Origin: Bacteroidales bacterium | Lineage (GTDB): Bacteria; Bacteroidota; Bacteroidia; Bacteroidales; UBA932 | Assembly (NCBI GenBank): GCA_017527625.1 | Contig: JAFXPV010000064.1 | Span: 1 to 24,167, forward strand | Length of the DNA: 24,167 nt | Direction: 5' to 3' | Part shown: one piece after another, positions 7,931-17,130 of the stretch | Numbering within the stretch: the first letter of the stretch is position 1 | Layout: every line of letters starts with the position of its first letter | Made by a program: the position numbers and the translations under genes | Notes under the pieces: model-generated | Seen by the model: only the letters and a program-made list of their open reading frames with translations | Database searches by the model: none | What the model was told of the DNA's origin: nothing

Positions 7931-8988
7931 GCTTTGTTGATGTAATCCACTATCCAGGCTCCGACCTCTTTAGTGCCGTACTTGGCTCCGCCCTCTACCT
8001 GGATTTCAGGAGTGCGGACATTGGCGTCGAGAGAGGCTTTGACAGCCTTGCGGACGAGCGCACCTTCCTCCTTGCAGTCGAAGTATTCGAACAGCATAGC
8101 CACTGAGAGTATCTGGGCCAGGGGGTTGGCGATGTTGAGGCCCTTGGCCTGGGGCCAGGATCCGTGGATGGGCTCGAATACGGGAGTATGCTCTCCGGTG
8201 GATGCCGAAGGCAGCAGGCCCATACTGCCGGTGATGCAGCTGCCCTCGTCGGTAAGGATGTCTCCGAAAGTATTCTCGGTCACCATCACGTCGAAGAAAG
8301 TAGGTTCCTGGATCATCCTCATCGCTGCATTGTCGACATACATATAGTCGGTGCGGACATCAGGATAGCTGCTCTCCATCTCCTGGGCGATCTTGCGCCA
8401 CAGGCGGCTTGATGCAAGCACGTTGGCCTTGTCAACCACCGTGAGATGGCGGTTGCGGCGGCGGGCATATTCGAAACCGACCTTCAGGATGCGCTCTATT
8501 TCGGGCCTTGTATAGTAGTTGGTGTCGTAGGCCTTGTCGTCGTCCTGATATTTCTCACCGAAATACATACCGCCGGTGAGCTCGCGGATGCAGATGAAGT
8601 CGGCACCCTTGACCAGGTCTTCGCGGAGCGGAGACTTGTGGATAAGGCAGTCGAAGGTCTCGACGGGACGGATGTTGGCGAAAAGGCCAAGTTTCTTGCG
8701 CATTGCAAGCAAACCCTGCTCGGGACGCACCTTGGCCGTAGGGTCGTTGTCGAACTTGGGGTCGCCTACTGCTGAAAAGAGGACTGCGTCAGCTTCCATA
8801 CAGGTGCGGAAAGTATCCTCCGGGAAGGGGTCACCTACCGCATCGATCGCGGCGGCGCCGCAGATCGCATCCTTGAAAGCCACCTTGTGTCCGAATTTTG
8901 CGCAAACCGCGCTCATAACGTCGACACCCTGTTTCGAAATCTCGGGTCCGATGCCGTCGCCGGCAAGTACTGCTATCTTGAAATCCAT
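7927..8988 (-). CDS. leuB: 3-isopropylmalate dehydrogenase
   Basis: This 353-residue cytoplasmic enzyme oxidatively decarboxylates 3-isopropylmalate, and 3-methylmalate in the citramalate route, using NAD. The N-terminal nucleotide-fold start [11 protein letters not shown], the substrate loop [12 protein letters not shown] with the catalytic tyrosine region, and the metal-binding [17 protein letters not shown] block are all visible. Length is normal. It starts 13 bases after the cimA stop, and its TGA overlaps the TTG start of the BASS transporter. Its place directly after a citramalate synthase suggests it works for isoleucine as well as leucine. Confidence 0.96.
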   Translation of the reverse strand: MDFKIAVLAGDGIGPEISKQGVDVMSAVCAKFGHKVAFKDAICGAAAIDAVGDPFPEDTFRTCMEADAVLFSAVGDPKFDNDPTAKVRPEQGLLAMRKKLGLFANIRPVETFDCLIHKSPLREDLVKGADFICIRELTGGMYFGEKYQDDDKAYDTNYYTRPEIERILKVGFEYARRRNRHLTVVDKANVLASSRLWRKIAQEMESSYPDVRTDYMYVDNAAMRMIQEPTFFDVMVTENTFGDILTDEGSCITGSMGLLPSASTGEHTPVFEPIHGSWPQAKGLNIANPLAQILSVAMLFEYFDCKEEGALVRKAVKASLDANVRTPEIQVEGGAKYGTKEVGAWIVDYINKA

Positions 8989-9000
8989 ATCTATGCTTGT

Positions 9001-10536
9001 TTAATTATTGTCTTTATGTTCGCTGGCCAGTATGTTCAGCATCTTGAGCGTCGCCTTGATGGCAGCCTCAACCTGGTCTGCGTCAAGGCCGCGGGTATGT
9101 ATCACGCGACCGTTCCAGTCCCAGTATATCGTGGTCTGGACCAGGGCGTCGGTACGTCCTCCGGGAGGAATCGACACGACATAGTCCGTCAGCCACGGGA
9201 AGGCAGTATGCATATTGTCCTTGTAGATGTGGCGCACGGCACGCACAAAGGCATCGTACTGACCGTCTCCGCTCGCCTGTCCCTCGTATATCTCGCCGTC
9301 AATCTCAAGCTTCACGCTCGCGATAGGCTTCAGGCCGTATGCAGTGGTAACCATATAGCTCAGGAGCTTGACCCTGTCTTCCACTGCGCTGTCGTGCTTG
9401 AGCACGTCGCTCACGATGTAAGGCAGGTCGTCTGCAGTCACCACTTCTTTCTTGTCGCCGAGCTCGATGATGCGCTCCGTCACGCGGCGGGTCTGCTCGG
9501 GGGTCAGCTCGAGTCCCAGGCTCTCGAGGTTCTTGAGAATATTGGCCTTGCCGCTGTTTTTGCCAAGGGCATACTCCCTCTTGCGCCCGAAACGCTCGGG
9601 AATAAGGTCGTTGCAGTAAAGATTGTCTTTCTTGTCTCCGTCGGCGTGGACTCCAGCCACCTGGGTGAACACATATTCTCCGACAACGGGGCGGTTCGGA
9701 GGGATAGGAACTCCTGAATAGCTCGCCACCATACGGCTGACTTCGTGCAGACGGCCTTCGTCTATGCCGGTCTCAACGTCAGCCAGGTCTTTGAGTATGG
9801 CCTGGACGCTGGCCAGAGGCGCATTGCCTGCCCTCTCTCCCAGCCCGTTGACACAGGTGTGGACAGCTTTCGCTCCGGCTTTCACTGCAGCAAGGGTATT
9901 TGCTGCGGCAAGGTCGTAATCATTATGTGCGTGGAAATCGAAATGCACTCCGGGGTAGGCATCCACCATCTTCTTTATGAAGACTGACACCTGGCAGGGA
10001 CTCAGCACTCCCAGCGTGTCAGGAAGCATAAAGCGCTTGACACCGCTGTCCGCAAGGGCATCCATCAGGCTGAAGACATAGTCGGCAGAATCCTTCATTC
10101 CGTTGCTCCAGTCCTCGAGATAGAGATTGACTGACACGCCTTGGGCGGTAGCGTCCGCCACAGCATTGCGTATGTCCGCGAAATGCTGCTCCGGAGTCTT
10201 TCTCAGCTGCTGTGTGCAATGGCGCAGGGAACCTTTGCAAAGCAGGTTCATAGTGCGGCAGCCGCAGTCCAGAAGCCATTGCAGCGACGCACCGCCATCC
10301 ACGAAACCGAGGACCTCGATGCGGTCAAGTTTGTCGTGACGGGCAGCCCACGCGCATATATCCTTTACGGAATCCTTCTCCCCTGCGGAAACACGCGCCG
10401 ACGCCACCTCAACCCTGTCGACCTTGAGGTCCATCAGCAACGTGCGTGCGATGAGCAGTTTCTCGTGGGCGAGGAAACTCACCCCGGTCGTCTGCTCGCC
10501 GTCGCGCAGAGTCGTATCCATTATCTCTACTCTCAT
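9001..10536 (-). CDS. cimA: (R)-citramalate synthase, Leptospira CimA type
   Basis: This 511-residue cytoplasmic enzyme condenses pyruvate with acetyl-CoA to citramalate, the entry to threonine-independent isoleucine synthesis. The HMGL-like barrel begins TTLRDGEQT, with R11 and metal ligand D12; the other ligands are H202 and H204 in FHAHNDYD. The three residues that make the Leptospira enzyme choose pyruvate over 2-oxoisovalerate appear conserved as L76 (VLGFVD), L99 (MNLLCKGS) and Y139 (NLYLEDWSNG). The VFTQVAGVHADGDKK and ERFGRKREYALGK blocks lead into the C-terminal regulatory LeuA-type domain (about 390-500, PPGGRTDAL), so feedback inhibition by isoleucine is plausible. It sits between leuD and leuB with 7- and 12-base gaps. 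Such genes are often annotated leuA; the pocket residues argue against isopropylmalate synthase. Confidence 0.88.
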   Translation of the reverse strand: MRVEIMDTTLRDGEQTTGVSFLAHEKLLIARTLLMDLKVDRVEVASARVSAGEKDSVKDICAWAARHDKLDRIEVLGFVDGGASLQWLLDCGCRTMNLLCKGSLRHCTQQLRKTPEQHFADIRNAVADATAQGVSVNLYLEDWSNGMKDSADYVFSLMDALADSGVKRFMLPDTLGVLSPCQVSVFIKKMVDAYPGVHFDFHAHNDYDLAAANTLAAVKAGAKAVHTCVNGLGERAGNAPLASVQAILKDLADVETGIDEGRLHEVSRMVASYSGVPIPPNRPVVGEYVFTQVAGVHADGDKKDNLYCNDLIPERFGRKREYALGKNSGKANILKNLESLGLELTPEQTRRVTERIIELGDKKEVVTADDLPYIVSDVLKHDSAVEDRVKLLSYMVTTAYGLKPIASVKLEIDGEIYEGQASGDGQYDAFVRAVRHIYKDNMHTAFPWLTDYVVSIPPGGRTDALVQTTIYWDWNGRVIHTRGLDADQVEAAIKATLKMLNILASEHKDNN

Positions 10537-10543
10537 AGCGGTA

Positions 10544-11140
10544 CTATGCGTTTGCTTTCTCCCAGGCTTCTATCTTGTCTTTGCTCTGAAGCAGGAAATC
10601 GATATCGTCCAGAGCGTTCATCAGACAGTATTTCTTATATCCGTTGATGTCGAAATGCTCGCTGCTGCCAGTAGCCATATTGGTTACGGTCTGAGCCGGG
10701 ACATCCACGGTAACTTCCGTCGCAGCGTCCTTGGCGATGCTGTCGAAAAGCTCTGCCAGGAAAGCTTCGCTGACGACTACCGGAAGCACGAAGTTGTTGA
10801 GTTCGTTATTTTTGTGGATATCGGCGAAAAAGCTGGATATCACGACTTTGAATCCATATCCTGCGATAGCCCAGGCAGCGTGCTCACGGCTGCTTCCGCT
10901 GCCGAAGTTCTTGCCGGCAACGAGTATCTCGCCTCCGTAAAGCGGATTGTTGAGCACGAAATCGGCATTGGGGGTGCCGTCGGCGTTGAAGCGCCAGTCG
11001 CAGAACAAGTTGTCACCGTAGAACTTTTCGTCCTTGGTCGTAGCTTTCAGGAAACGTGCGGGGATTATCTGGTCGGTGTCGACGTTTTCCAGAGGCAGAG
11101 GCACGCAGGTGCTTTTTATTATGTTGAATTTCTGTTTCAT
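10544..11140 (-). CDS. leuD: 3-isopropylmalate dehydratase, small subunit
   Basis: This 198-residue swivelling-domain subunit pairs with LeuC to isomerise 2- to 3-isopropylmalate, or citramalate to 3-methylmalate. [13 protein letters not shown] (19-31) and the substrate-binding [13 protein letters not shown] are intact and length is normal. It follows leuC by 12 bases and precedes cimA by 7, so the three are co-transcribed. Confidence 0.96.
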   Translation of the reverse strand: MKQKFNIIKSTCVPLPLENVDTDQIIPARFLKATTKDEKFYGDNLFCDWRFNADGTPNADFVLNNPLYGGEILVAGKNFGSGSSREHAAWAIAGYGFKVVISSFFADIHKNNELNNFVLPVVVSEAFLAELFDSIAKDAATEVTVDVPAQTVTNMATGSSEHFDINGYKKYCLMNALDDIDFLLQSKDKIEAWEKANA

Positions 11141-11152
11141 CTTGGTCGCGCT

Positions 11153-12547
11153 TTACAGGAGAGTTCTTGGATCTGTTATGTAACCGGTGACGGCAGCGGC
11201 TGCAGCCATAAGAGGGCTTGCAAGGACAGTCCTTGAGCCCGGACCCTGACGGCCCTGGAAGTTACGGTTGGACGTAGAGACGGCCAGCTTGCCGGCAGGG
11301 ATCTTGTCGTCGTTCATCGCCAGGCAGGCAGAACAGCCGGGCTGACGTATTTCGAAACCGGCGGCGGCCAGAACTTTGTCCAGTCCTTCGTCTTCTATCT
11401 GCTTCTTCACCATCCACGAGCCGGGAACCAGCCAGGCAGTGATCCAGTCGGCCTTCTTGCGTCCGCGGGCAATCGATGCGAAAGCGCGGAAATCTTCGAT
11501 ACGGCCGTTGGTGCAGGAGCCGCAGAACACATAATCGACCTTCTTGCCCTTGAGCGAATCACCGGGAGCGAACTGCATATAGTCCAGCGCGCGCAGGAAA
11601 GACTCCCGGCCGGACTCGGGAATATCTTCAACGGCGGGGATAGTGCTGGAAATACCCATACCCATACCGGGATTGGTGCCGTATGTGACCATAGGTTCGA
11701 TGTCTTCTGCCTTGAAAAGTATCTCTTTGTCAAAGACGGCGTCGTCGCCGCTCTTGAGGGTCTTCCACTCTTCGACGGCCTTGTCCCACGCCTCGCCTTT
11801 GGGGGCATACTCACGACCCTTGAGGTATTCGAACGTGACTTCGTCGGGAGCGATGAAACCTCCGCGGGCTCCCATCTCTATCGAGAGGTTGCTGAGGGTC
11901 AGACGGCCTTCCATACTCAGGGAGCGGATGGCGCTGCCTGCGTATTCCACGAAATAACCGGTCGCTCCGCTTGTCGTCATCTTGCTCATTATGTAAAGCG
12001 CAACATCCTTCGCGGTCACGCCTTTTGCGAGCTTGCCTTCAACGCTGATACGCATCGACTTGGGCTTCTGCTGGAGGATGCACTGCGAGGCGAGCACCAT
12101 CTCCACTTCCGAAGTGCCGATGCCGAATGCAACCGCACCCATAGCGCCGTGGGTGGAAGTGTGGGAGTCGCCGCACACTATCGTCATACCCGGCAGCGAC
12201 AGGCCTCTCTCAGGGCCTACGACGTGGATGATGCCGTTGCGGGGATCCATCATTCCGAAATGGGTCAGGCCGAACTCCGCGGCGTTGGCAGCAAGTGCGT
12301 CAACCTGCTGTTTGGACACGGGGTCTGCTATGGGTTTGTCCTGGTCGTGTGTCGGGGTGTTATGGTCGGGCATGCAGAATATCTTGTCCGGACGCAGGCA
12401 CTTGATGCCGCGGCTGCGCATGCCGTCGAAAGCCTGGGGAGAGGTCACTTCGTGACAGTAGAGGCGGTCGATATAGACCTGCACCGGACCGTCTTCAACT
12501 TGCTGGACCACGTGTCTGTCCCAGATTTTATCAAATAGAGTGTTCAT
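11153..12547 (-). CDS. leuC: 3-isopropylmalate dehydratase, large subunit
   Basis: This 464-residue aconitase-superfamily subunit carries the [4Fe-4S] cluster of isopropylmalate isomerase. The three cluster cysteines are C345 ([12 protein letters not shown]), C405 and C408 ([10 protein letters not shown]). The [13 protein letters not shown] block (127-139) is also intact. It is the full-length bacterial LeuC rather than the short archaeal type. It is the first gene of the operon leuC-leuD-cimA-leuB-transporter, with a candidate promoter close upstream. In many Bacteroides leuA precedes leuC; here the upstream neighbour is instead a metallopeptidase. Confidence 0.97.
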   Translation of the reverse strand: MNTLFDKIWDRHVVQQVEDGPVQVYIDRLYCHEVTSPQAFDGMRSRGIKCLRPDKIFCMPDHNTPTHDQDKPIADPVSKQQVDALAANAAEFGLTHFGMMDPRNGIIHVVGPERGLSLPGMTIVCGDSHTSTHGAMGAVAFGIGTSEVEMVLASQCILQQKPKSMRISVEGKLAKGVTAKDVALYIMSKMTTSGATGYFVEYAGSAIRSLSMEGRLTLSNLSIEMGARGGFIAPDEVTFEYLKGREYAPKGEAWDKAVEEWKTLKSGDDAVFDKEILFKAEDIEPMVTYGTNPGMGMGISSTIPAVEDIPESGRESFLRALDYMQFAPGDSLKGKKVDYVFCGSCTNGRIEDFRAFASIARGRKKADWITAWLVPGSWMVKKQIEDEGLDKVLAAAGFEIRQPGCSACLAMNDDKIPAGKLAVSTSNRNFQGRQGPGSRTVLASPLMAAAAAVTGYITDPRTLL

Positions 12548-12575
12548 AGGAACTTTCGATAGTGTTTACAAGCGG

Positions 12576-12583
12576 CAAAGATA
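12576..12583 (-). promoter_or_regulatory. Candidate -7 promoter box of the leu/cim operon
   Basis: TATCTTTG on the minus strand matches TAnnTTTG and ends 28 bases before the leuC ATG at 12547. No TTTG is seen at the -33 distance. The leader is too short for a leader-peptide attenuator or T-box, so control would have to be by a DNA-binding regulator or at initiation. Confidence 0.45.
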
Positions 12584-12627
12584 TACATTAATTTAGATAT
12601 CGTCGCGCCATATTGACACTGAAAACA

Positions 12628-12659
12628 GCATTCCCCGAGACAAAAAGTCCGGGGAATGC
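12628..12659 (-). terminator. Hairpin terminator after the metallopeptidase gene
   Basis: GCATTCCCCG (12628-12637) pairs perfectly with CGGGGAATGC (12650-12659), and GAC/GTC inside the loop extends the stem past a one-base bulge, leaving an AAAAA loop. On the minus strand it is followed by TGTTTTC and on the plus strand by ATATTTTT, so it could work in both directions. It separates the metallopeptidase transcript from the leu promoter. Confidence 0.65.
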
Positions 12660-12708
12660 ATATTTTTCCAAAAAACAGGCCCGCAAAAAGCCTCCTGCCG
12701 CATACAAA

Positions 12709-13569
12709 TTACAAAGCCGAGTATGCAGGAGAGAAGGTGTCGCCGTCTGCAGGATTGCCGGTGCTCAGGCCTTTCTTGAGCCATTTCATCCTCTGTGCGG
12801 AAGTACCGTGGGTGAAGGAATCGGGCACTGTACGGCCGTATGACTGTTTCTGGAGACGGTCGTCGCCGATGGCTGAAGCAGCGTCAAGGCCTTCCTTGAT
12901 GTCACCGTCCTGCAGCGAGCGGTATTTCTGGTTGTCGTGGTATGCCCATACGCCCGCAAAGAAGTCGGCCTGCAGTTCAAGTCTTACGCTGAGCTGGTTG
13001 GACTCGGTCTTGGACGAGCGGGCCATCTGCTGGTGCACTTTGTCGAGGGTGCCGAGCAGATACTGCACGTGGTGCCCGACCTCGTGGGCGATGACGTATG
13101 CCCAGGCGAAATCGCCTGATGTGCCGAACTGGCGCTGCATATCCTTGAAGAATGACAGGTCGAGATATACGCTCTGGTCTGCAGAGCAGTAGAAGGGGCC
13201 GGAAGAAGCAGTAGCCCCGCCGCAGCCGGACTGCACCGCATCGTTGAAAATAACGAGTTTCGGGGGAACATAGGTCATACCGTTGCGGCGGAAGATATCG
13301 GTCCATACATCTTCGGTGCCGGCCAGGATCTTGGTTGCAAATTCAAAAAGCTGGCGGTCTTCTTCGGTTTCGACGTATTCAGTGCCGCTGACTCCGCCGC
13401 CCAGGCCGTTGGCATATTGCAGCACTTCGACGGGATTCCTGCCCAGAAGCATATAGATGATACCTACGATAACGATTCCGCCGAGACCCAGACCACCTAC
13501 GGTCTTGGCTGTCGAAGAACCTCTGCGGTCTTCGACATTGGTGCTTTGTCTTCTGCCTTCGAGTTGCAT
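12709..13569 (-). CDS. Membrane-anchored zinc metallopeptidase, YpfJ-like (neutral zinc metallopeptidase)
   Basis: This 286-residue protein has a basic N-terminus, one membrane segment (about 24-43) and a peptidase domain on the far side. The zinc site is HEVGH (H162, E163, H166), with the third ligand probably E198 in LELQADFFAG, the arrangement of the YpfJ/KPN_02809 family. C116 and C128, in GCGGATASSGPFYC, are conserved in the family and may form a disulfide if the domain is periplasmic. The C-terminal DSFTHGTSAQRMKWLKKG is also family-typical. No substrate is known for the family and the neighbours (glnN, leu operon) offer no hint. It begins 73 bases after glnN ends, with a candidate promoter between, so it may be transcribed alone or as read-through from glnN. 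Confidence 0.9.
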   Translation of the reverse strand: MQLEGRRQSTNVEDRRGSSTAKTVGGLGLGGIVIVGIIYMLLGRNPVEVLQYANGLGGGVSGTEYVETEEDRQLFEFATKILAGTEDVWTDIFRRNGMTYVPPKLVIFNDAVQSGCGGATASSGPFYCSADQSVYLDLSFFKDMQRQFGTSGDFAWAYVIAHEVGHHVQYLLGTLDKVHQQMARSSKTESNQLSVRLELQADFFAGVWAYHDNQKYRSLQDGDIKEGLDAASAIGDDRLQKQSYGRTVPDSFTHGTSAQRMKWLKKGLSTGNPADGDTFSPAYSAL

Positions 13570-13610
13570 AGTTTATAGCTTTAGTGAGGTTAATACAGAT
13601 TTGAATCAAA

Positions 13611-13618
13611 CAAATTTA
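13611..13618 (-). promoter_or_regulatory. Candidate -7 promoter box for the metallopeptidase
   Basis: TAAATTTG on the minus strand fits TAnnTTTG in the AT-rich 73-base gap between glnN and the metallopeptidase, leaving roughly 35 bases of leader. No -33 TTTG is at the right distance, so support is limited. Confidence 0.35.
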
Positions 13619-13642
13619 ATAATAATTTGCTGACTTAGTGCA

Positions 13643-15829
13643 TTACAAAGACGCTAATAACTCGCGATATTTGGTCATCGGCCACAGGGAATCGTCGACT
13701 ATCAGTTCAAGTTCATCGATCGAAGCCCTCAGTTCAGCCATAATGGGCACTATCCGGGCTTCATACTGTCCTGCCCTGCGGGGGATGTCTGCGATGCGGT
13801 TGATCTCGTGACGGATGGTAGTCATCCGGCCGGCCGTCTCGTTGATTATGTTCGACAGCTCGGCAATACGGCTGAGAGTTTCCATCTCTTTGCCGGCATA
13901 TTCCTGAAGCTTGTCGGGGAAGAACTCCTTGATGCCGCGGACGTTTTCCAGAAGGATGTTCTGATATTTGATGGCCGTAGGGATCACGTGGTTCATTGCC
14001 ATATCCACCAGCACCTTGGACTCTATCTGTATCTTTTTGAGGTAGGTTTCCTCCTTTATCTCGAAACGGGCCGTGATCTCGCTGCGGTTCATAACCTTGT
14101 ATTTCTCGAAGAGAGCGACGTTCTTCTCGTCGAGGTACTCCTTGAAGGCCTCTGTGACGCAGTTGATGTCCTTGAGACCTCTCTTGTAGGCCTCGGAGAG
14201 CCACTGCTCGCTGTATCCGTTGCCCTCGAAGCGGATGTCCTTGGAAGCTATTGCAAACTTGCGGATGGTCTTCAGTATGGCCTCGTCTTTCTTCATCCCT
14301 TTGGCAAGGAGCTTCTCCACCTCGGCGCGGAAAGAGTCCAACTGTTCCGCCACCGCCGTATCTATCACTATGATGGGCATAGAGCAATTGGCCGAGGAAC
14401 CGGTGGCGCGGAACTCGAAGCGGTTGCCGGTGAAAGCGAAGGGAGACGTACGGTTACGGTCGGTGTTGTCGAGCATAATCTCGGGAATCTTGCCGATGTT
14501 GAGTTTTATGGCTGTCTTTCCCTCGGGGGTGAACTTGCTGGCGGCACTTTTCTCAATGTCGTCCATCATCGCTGTCATAGTGCTTCCGCAGAAGACGGAA
14601 AGCACTGAAGGCGGGGCCTCGTTGCCGCCCAGACGGTGGGCATTTGTGGCGGAGGCTATGGAGGCCATCAGCAACGACCCGTATTTTTCGGCCGCCATCA
14701 GGGTGCAGACGAAAAATGTCAGAAAGAGCATATTTCCCTTGGGGTTGTGGGCCGGGGCGATGAGATTGACTCCGGTGTTGGTCGACAACGACCAGTTGCA
14801 GTGCTTGCCGCTGCCGTTTACTCCCTGGAACGGCTTTTCGTGGAAAATGACTTTTAGGTGGTGCCTGGGAGCCACTTTGTTCATTATAGTCATCAGAAGG
14901 ATGTTGTGGTCTGCCGCCACATTGGCCTCCTCATATACGGTAGCACACTCGAACTGATTGGGAGCCACCTCGTTATGGCGTGTCTTGAGAGGTATGCCGA
15001 GCTTGTATGCCTGCTCCTCGAACTCTTTCATAAAGTTCTCCACCCTGCCCGGGATGGCACCCCAGTAATGGTCTTCGAGCTGCTGGTCCTTCGCAGCAGG
15101 GTGGCCCATCAGGGTGCGGCCGGTTTGCTGCAGGTCGGCCCTCGAATTGAACAGGGCCTCGTCCACCAGGAAATACTCCTGCTCCCAGCCGAGGTTCGTA
15201 ACCACCCGGTCTATGTCCTTGTCGAATAACTTGCAGACTTCCACTGCAGATTTGTCAACTGCAGCCATCGCCCTCAGCAGCGGAGCCTTGAAGTCCAGAG
15301 CCTCACCGGTGTAGGCCACGAAGATACTGGGAATGCAGAGGGTCTTGTCGATAACGAAAGTCGGAGAAGAAGGATCCCAGGCGCTGTAGCCGCGGGCCTC
15401 GAAGGTGTTGCGGATGCCGCCGCTGGGGAAAGAGCTGGCGTCAGGTTCCTGCTGCGAGAGCACATTGCCGCTGAACGACTCGAATGACTTGCCCCCGGGA
15501 AGAGGCTCCAGGAAGGCGTCGTGCTTTTCGGCGGTAGATTCGTTGAGAGGCTGGAACCAGTGGGTATAATGGGTGGCGCCACGGGATATGGCCCACATCT
15601 TCATTCCGGCCGCGACCTGGTCCGCTATCTTGCGGTCGATGCGCTTGCCGCCTTCGATGGCTTCCATCACGCTGGCGAATGCATCTTTTGAGAGATACTC
15701 GCGCATCTGCTCCTTGCCGAACACGTCAATTCCGAAATATTCTGAAATCTGTCTGTCGCTGGGAGTGAACTCCACGGGCGGACGGGTCTGCATCTGTTCC
15801 AGAGCCCTGAATCTTGTAGAATCTGCCAT
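13643..15829 (-). CDS. glnN: Glutamine synthetase type III
   Basis: This 728-residue enzyme makes glutamine from glutamate, ammonia and ATP in the cytoplasm as a large dodecamer. The size and N-terminus (MADSTRFRALEQ) are those of GlnN, the dominant glutamine synthetase of Bacteroidales, not the roughly 450-residue GlnA. Visible blocks are GWEQEYFLVD (214-223), NEVAPNQFE (286-294), the ATP/metal region HEKPFQGVNGSGKHCNW (about 330-346), and NRTSPFAFTGNRFEFRATGSSAN, followed by a helical C-terminal extension. The ATG at 15829 is chosen over an in-frame TTG at 15850 because it matches family N-termini. It is divergent from the serine hydrolase gene across a 188-base AT-rich gap. Together with the P-II/AmtB pair it makes up the ammonium assimilation genes of this window. 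Confidence 0.96.
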   Translation of the reverse strand: MADSTRFRALEQMQTRPPVEFTPSDRQISEYFGIDVFGKEQMREYLSKDAFASVMEAIEGGKRIDRKIADQVAAGMKMWAISRGATHYTHWFQPLNESTAEKHDAFLEPLPGGKSFESFSGNVLSQQEPDASSFPSGGIRNTFEARGYSAWDPSSPTFVIDKTLCIPSIFVAYTGEALDFKAPLLRAMAAVDKSAVEVCKLFDKDIDRVVTNLGWEQEYFLVDEALFNSRADLQQTGRTLMGHPAAKDQQLEDHYWGAIPGRVENFMKEFEEQAYKLGIPLKTRHNEVAPNQFECATVYEEANVAADHNILLMTIMNKVAPRHHLKVIFHEKPFQGVNGSGKHCNWSLSTNTGVNLIAPAHNPKGNMLFLTFFVCTLMAAEKYGSLLMASIASATNAHRLGGNEAPPSVLSVFCGSTMTAMMDDIEKSAASKFTPEGKTAIKLNIGKIPEIMLDNTDRNRTSPFAFTGNRFEFRATGSSANCSMPIIVIDTAVAEQLDSFRAEVEKLLAKGMKKDEAILKTIRKFAIASKDIRFEGNGYSEQWLSEAYKRGLKDINCVTEAFKEYLDEKNVALFEKYKVMNRSEITARFEIKEETYLKKIQIESKVLVDMAMNHVIPTAIKYQNILLENVRGIKEFFPDKLQEYAGKEMETLSRIAELSNIINETAGRMTTIRHEINRIADIPRRAGQYEARIVPIMAELRASIDELELIVDDSLWPMTKYRELLASL

Positions 15830-15883
15830 AACTCTTTGAAATTTCAGCAAAGAAACAACAAAAGTTGCATTTTTTCAAAAGAC

Positions 15884-15903
15884 ACCCCTATTTTTCAGGG
15901 GGT
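15884..15903. other. Short hairpin in the glnN leader region
   Basis: ACCCC (15884-15888) and GGGGT (15899-15903) flank a 10-base AT-rich spacer, 55 bases before the glnN ATG. It is the only GC-rich patch in an otherwise AT-rich divergent gap (15830-16017). It may be an operator, a leader hairpin or chance. No clear -7/-33 pair for glnN is seen in this gap. Confidence 0.25.
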
Positions 15904-15967
15904 ACTATTAGAAAAAATATAATTTTCAGACTCAAGCACTATTTTTATGGACGAATTTATTTTTATT

Positions 15968-15975
15968 TATATTTG
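15968..15975 (+). promoter_or_regulatory. Candidate -7 promoter box for the serine hydrolase
   Basis: TATATTTG matches TAnnTTTG and lies 42 bases before the ATG at 16018. No TTTG stands at the -33 distance. A 12-bp AT palindrome, ATAATTAATTAT (15995-16006), lies between the predicted transcript start and the ATG. Confidence 0.45.
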
Positions 15976-16017
15976 CTCGCGACAGACATTATAAATAATT
16001 AATTATCCAATACCTAT

Positions 16018-17124
16018 ATGAGTAAAAGAATAATCTGCCTGCTTTCAGCCATCGCTCTGACAGCGGCCATATCCTGCAACCAGACCAAAGAAATCGGCGA
16101 TTCCCTGGAGAGAGCCGAACCGTCAGCTGAACTTTCAGCCGCAATGGACCGATACTACGCAGCCCTCGACACAGCCCAAGGTGTAACTATGCACAGCATT
16201 ATGGTGATGCAGCACGGCAAGGTACTCGCAGAACGCTGGTTCAACGGCTGGACCCCGGACAGTCTCCACATTATGTACTCTGTCAGCAAGACCTTCACCG
16301 CCACGGCGGTCGGACTTGCAATTGAAGACGGCAAGCTCGCCCTCACCGACAAAGTAATCTCATTCTTCCCCGACAAGCTTCCCGAACAGGTGAGCGACAA
16401 CCTTGCAGCTATGACCGTATGGGACCTTCTTACTATGAGCTGCGGCCACGACGTAGACCACACCTTTGATGCGATGCGCAAGGAAGGCGGCAATGCGCTT
16501 TCCGGCGCCAACAGCCAGAATGCCGAATTTGACTGGGTAAAGGATTTTTTGGCATACCCGGTGGAGCACAAGCCCGGCACCTTCTACTGCTATAACAGCA
16601 TCGCTACGCTGATGCTTTCAGCCATCGTCCAGAAAGTCACCGGAGAGAACGTATTCAGCTATCTGCAGCCCCGCCTCTTCGAACCGCTCCATATCTCAGG
16701 CATCCACTGGAGCGAAACAGCTGACGGCATCAACCACGGCGGCTGGGGCCTCTTCCTCAAGACAGAAGATATGGCCAAGATGGGACAGCTCTTCCTCAAC
16801 AACGGCGTGTGGAACGGTAAACAGCTGATTCCCGCGGGATGGATAGCCGAAGCCTCCAAGAAGCAGATATACAGCCTCCCCGCAGGCATCCGCGAAGAGG
16901 AACTGGCAGAAAGGAATATAACAAAGGATAACAGTGACCTTGTACAGGGCTACGGATACCAGATGTGGAGAAGCCGTCACAACGGCTACAGGGCAGACGG
17001 AGCTATGGGCCAGTTCATCCTCATCTTCCCCGACAAGGACGTGGTGATAGCGTGCACAGCGAATTCGCGCGTCGCACAGAAAGAACTCGACCTTATATTC
17101 GACAATATCCTGTCAGTCCTTTAG
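16018..17124 (+). CDS. Exported serine hydrolase, class C beta-lactamase-like fold
   Basis: This 368-residue protein belongs to the penicillin-binding/AmpC-type serine hydrolases, a family that includes esterases, peptidases and a minority of true beta-lactamases. A signal peptide ends at a plausible though imperfect lipobox (AISC, C20). The nucleophile motif is S88-V-S-K91 in MYSVSKTFTAT, the second motif is the CYNSIATLML segment of this branch, and the third, in place of HxG, is DGAMGQ near 333-338. The LxxHxSG region is replaced by LLTMSCGHDVD, usual for this branch. It is more likely an esterase or a cell-wall or glycan-ester hydrolase than a drug-resistance enzyme. It is monocistronic, divergent from glnN, and ends 6 bases from the convergent rfbB stop. 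Confidence 0.88.
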   Translation: MSKRIICLLSAIALTAAISCNQTKEIGDSLERAEPSAELSAAMDRYYAALDTAQGVTMHSIMVMQHGKVLAERWFNGWTPDSLHIMYSVSKTFTATAVGLAIEDGKLALTDKVISFFPDKLPEQVSDNLAAMTVWDLLTMSCGHDVDHTFDAMRKEGGNALSGANSQNAEFDWVKDFLAYPVEHKPGTFYCYNSIATLMLSAIVQKVTGENVFSYLQPRLFEPLHISGIHWSETADGINHGGWGLFLKTEDMAKMGQLFLNNGVWNGKQLIPAGWIAEASKKQIYSLPAGIREEELAERNITKDNSDLVQGYGYQMWRSRHNGYRADGAMGQFILIFPDKDVVIACTANSRVAQKELDLIFDNILSVL

Positions 17125-17130
17125 TCGGAC

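Noticed and set aside
9001..10536. Annotation as leuA (2-isopropylmalate synthase)
   Set aside because: The substrate-pocket residues and overall pattern match the Leptospira citramalate synthase, including NLLCKGS and NLYLEDWSNG.
16018..17124. Beta-lactamase conferring antibiotic resistance
   Set aside because: Only the general serine hydrolase fold and SxxK motif are shown; the second and third motifs are not those of AmpC, and most members with this form are esterases or peptidases.
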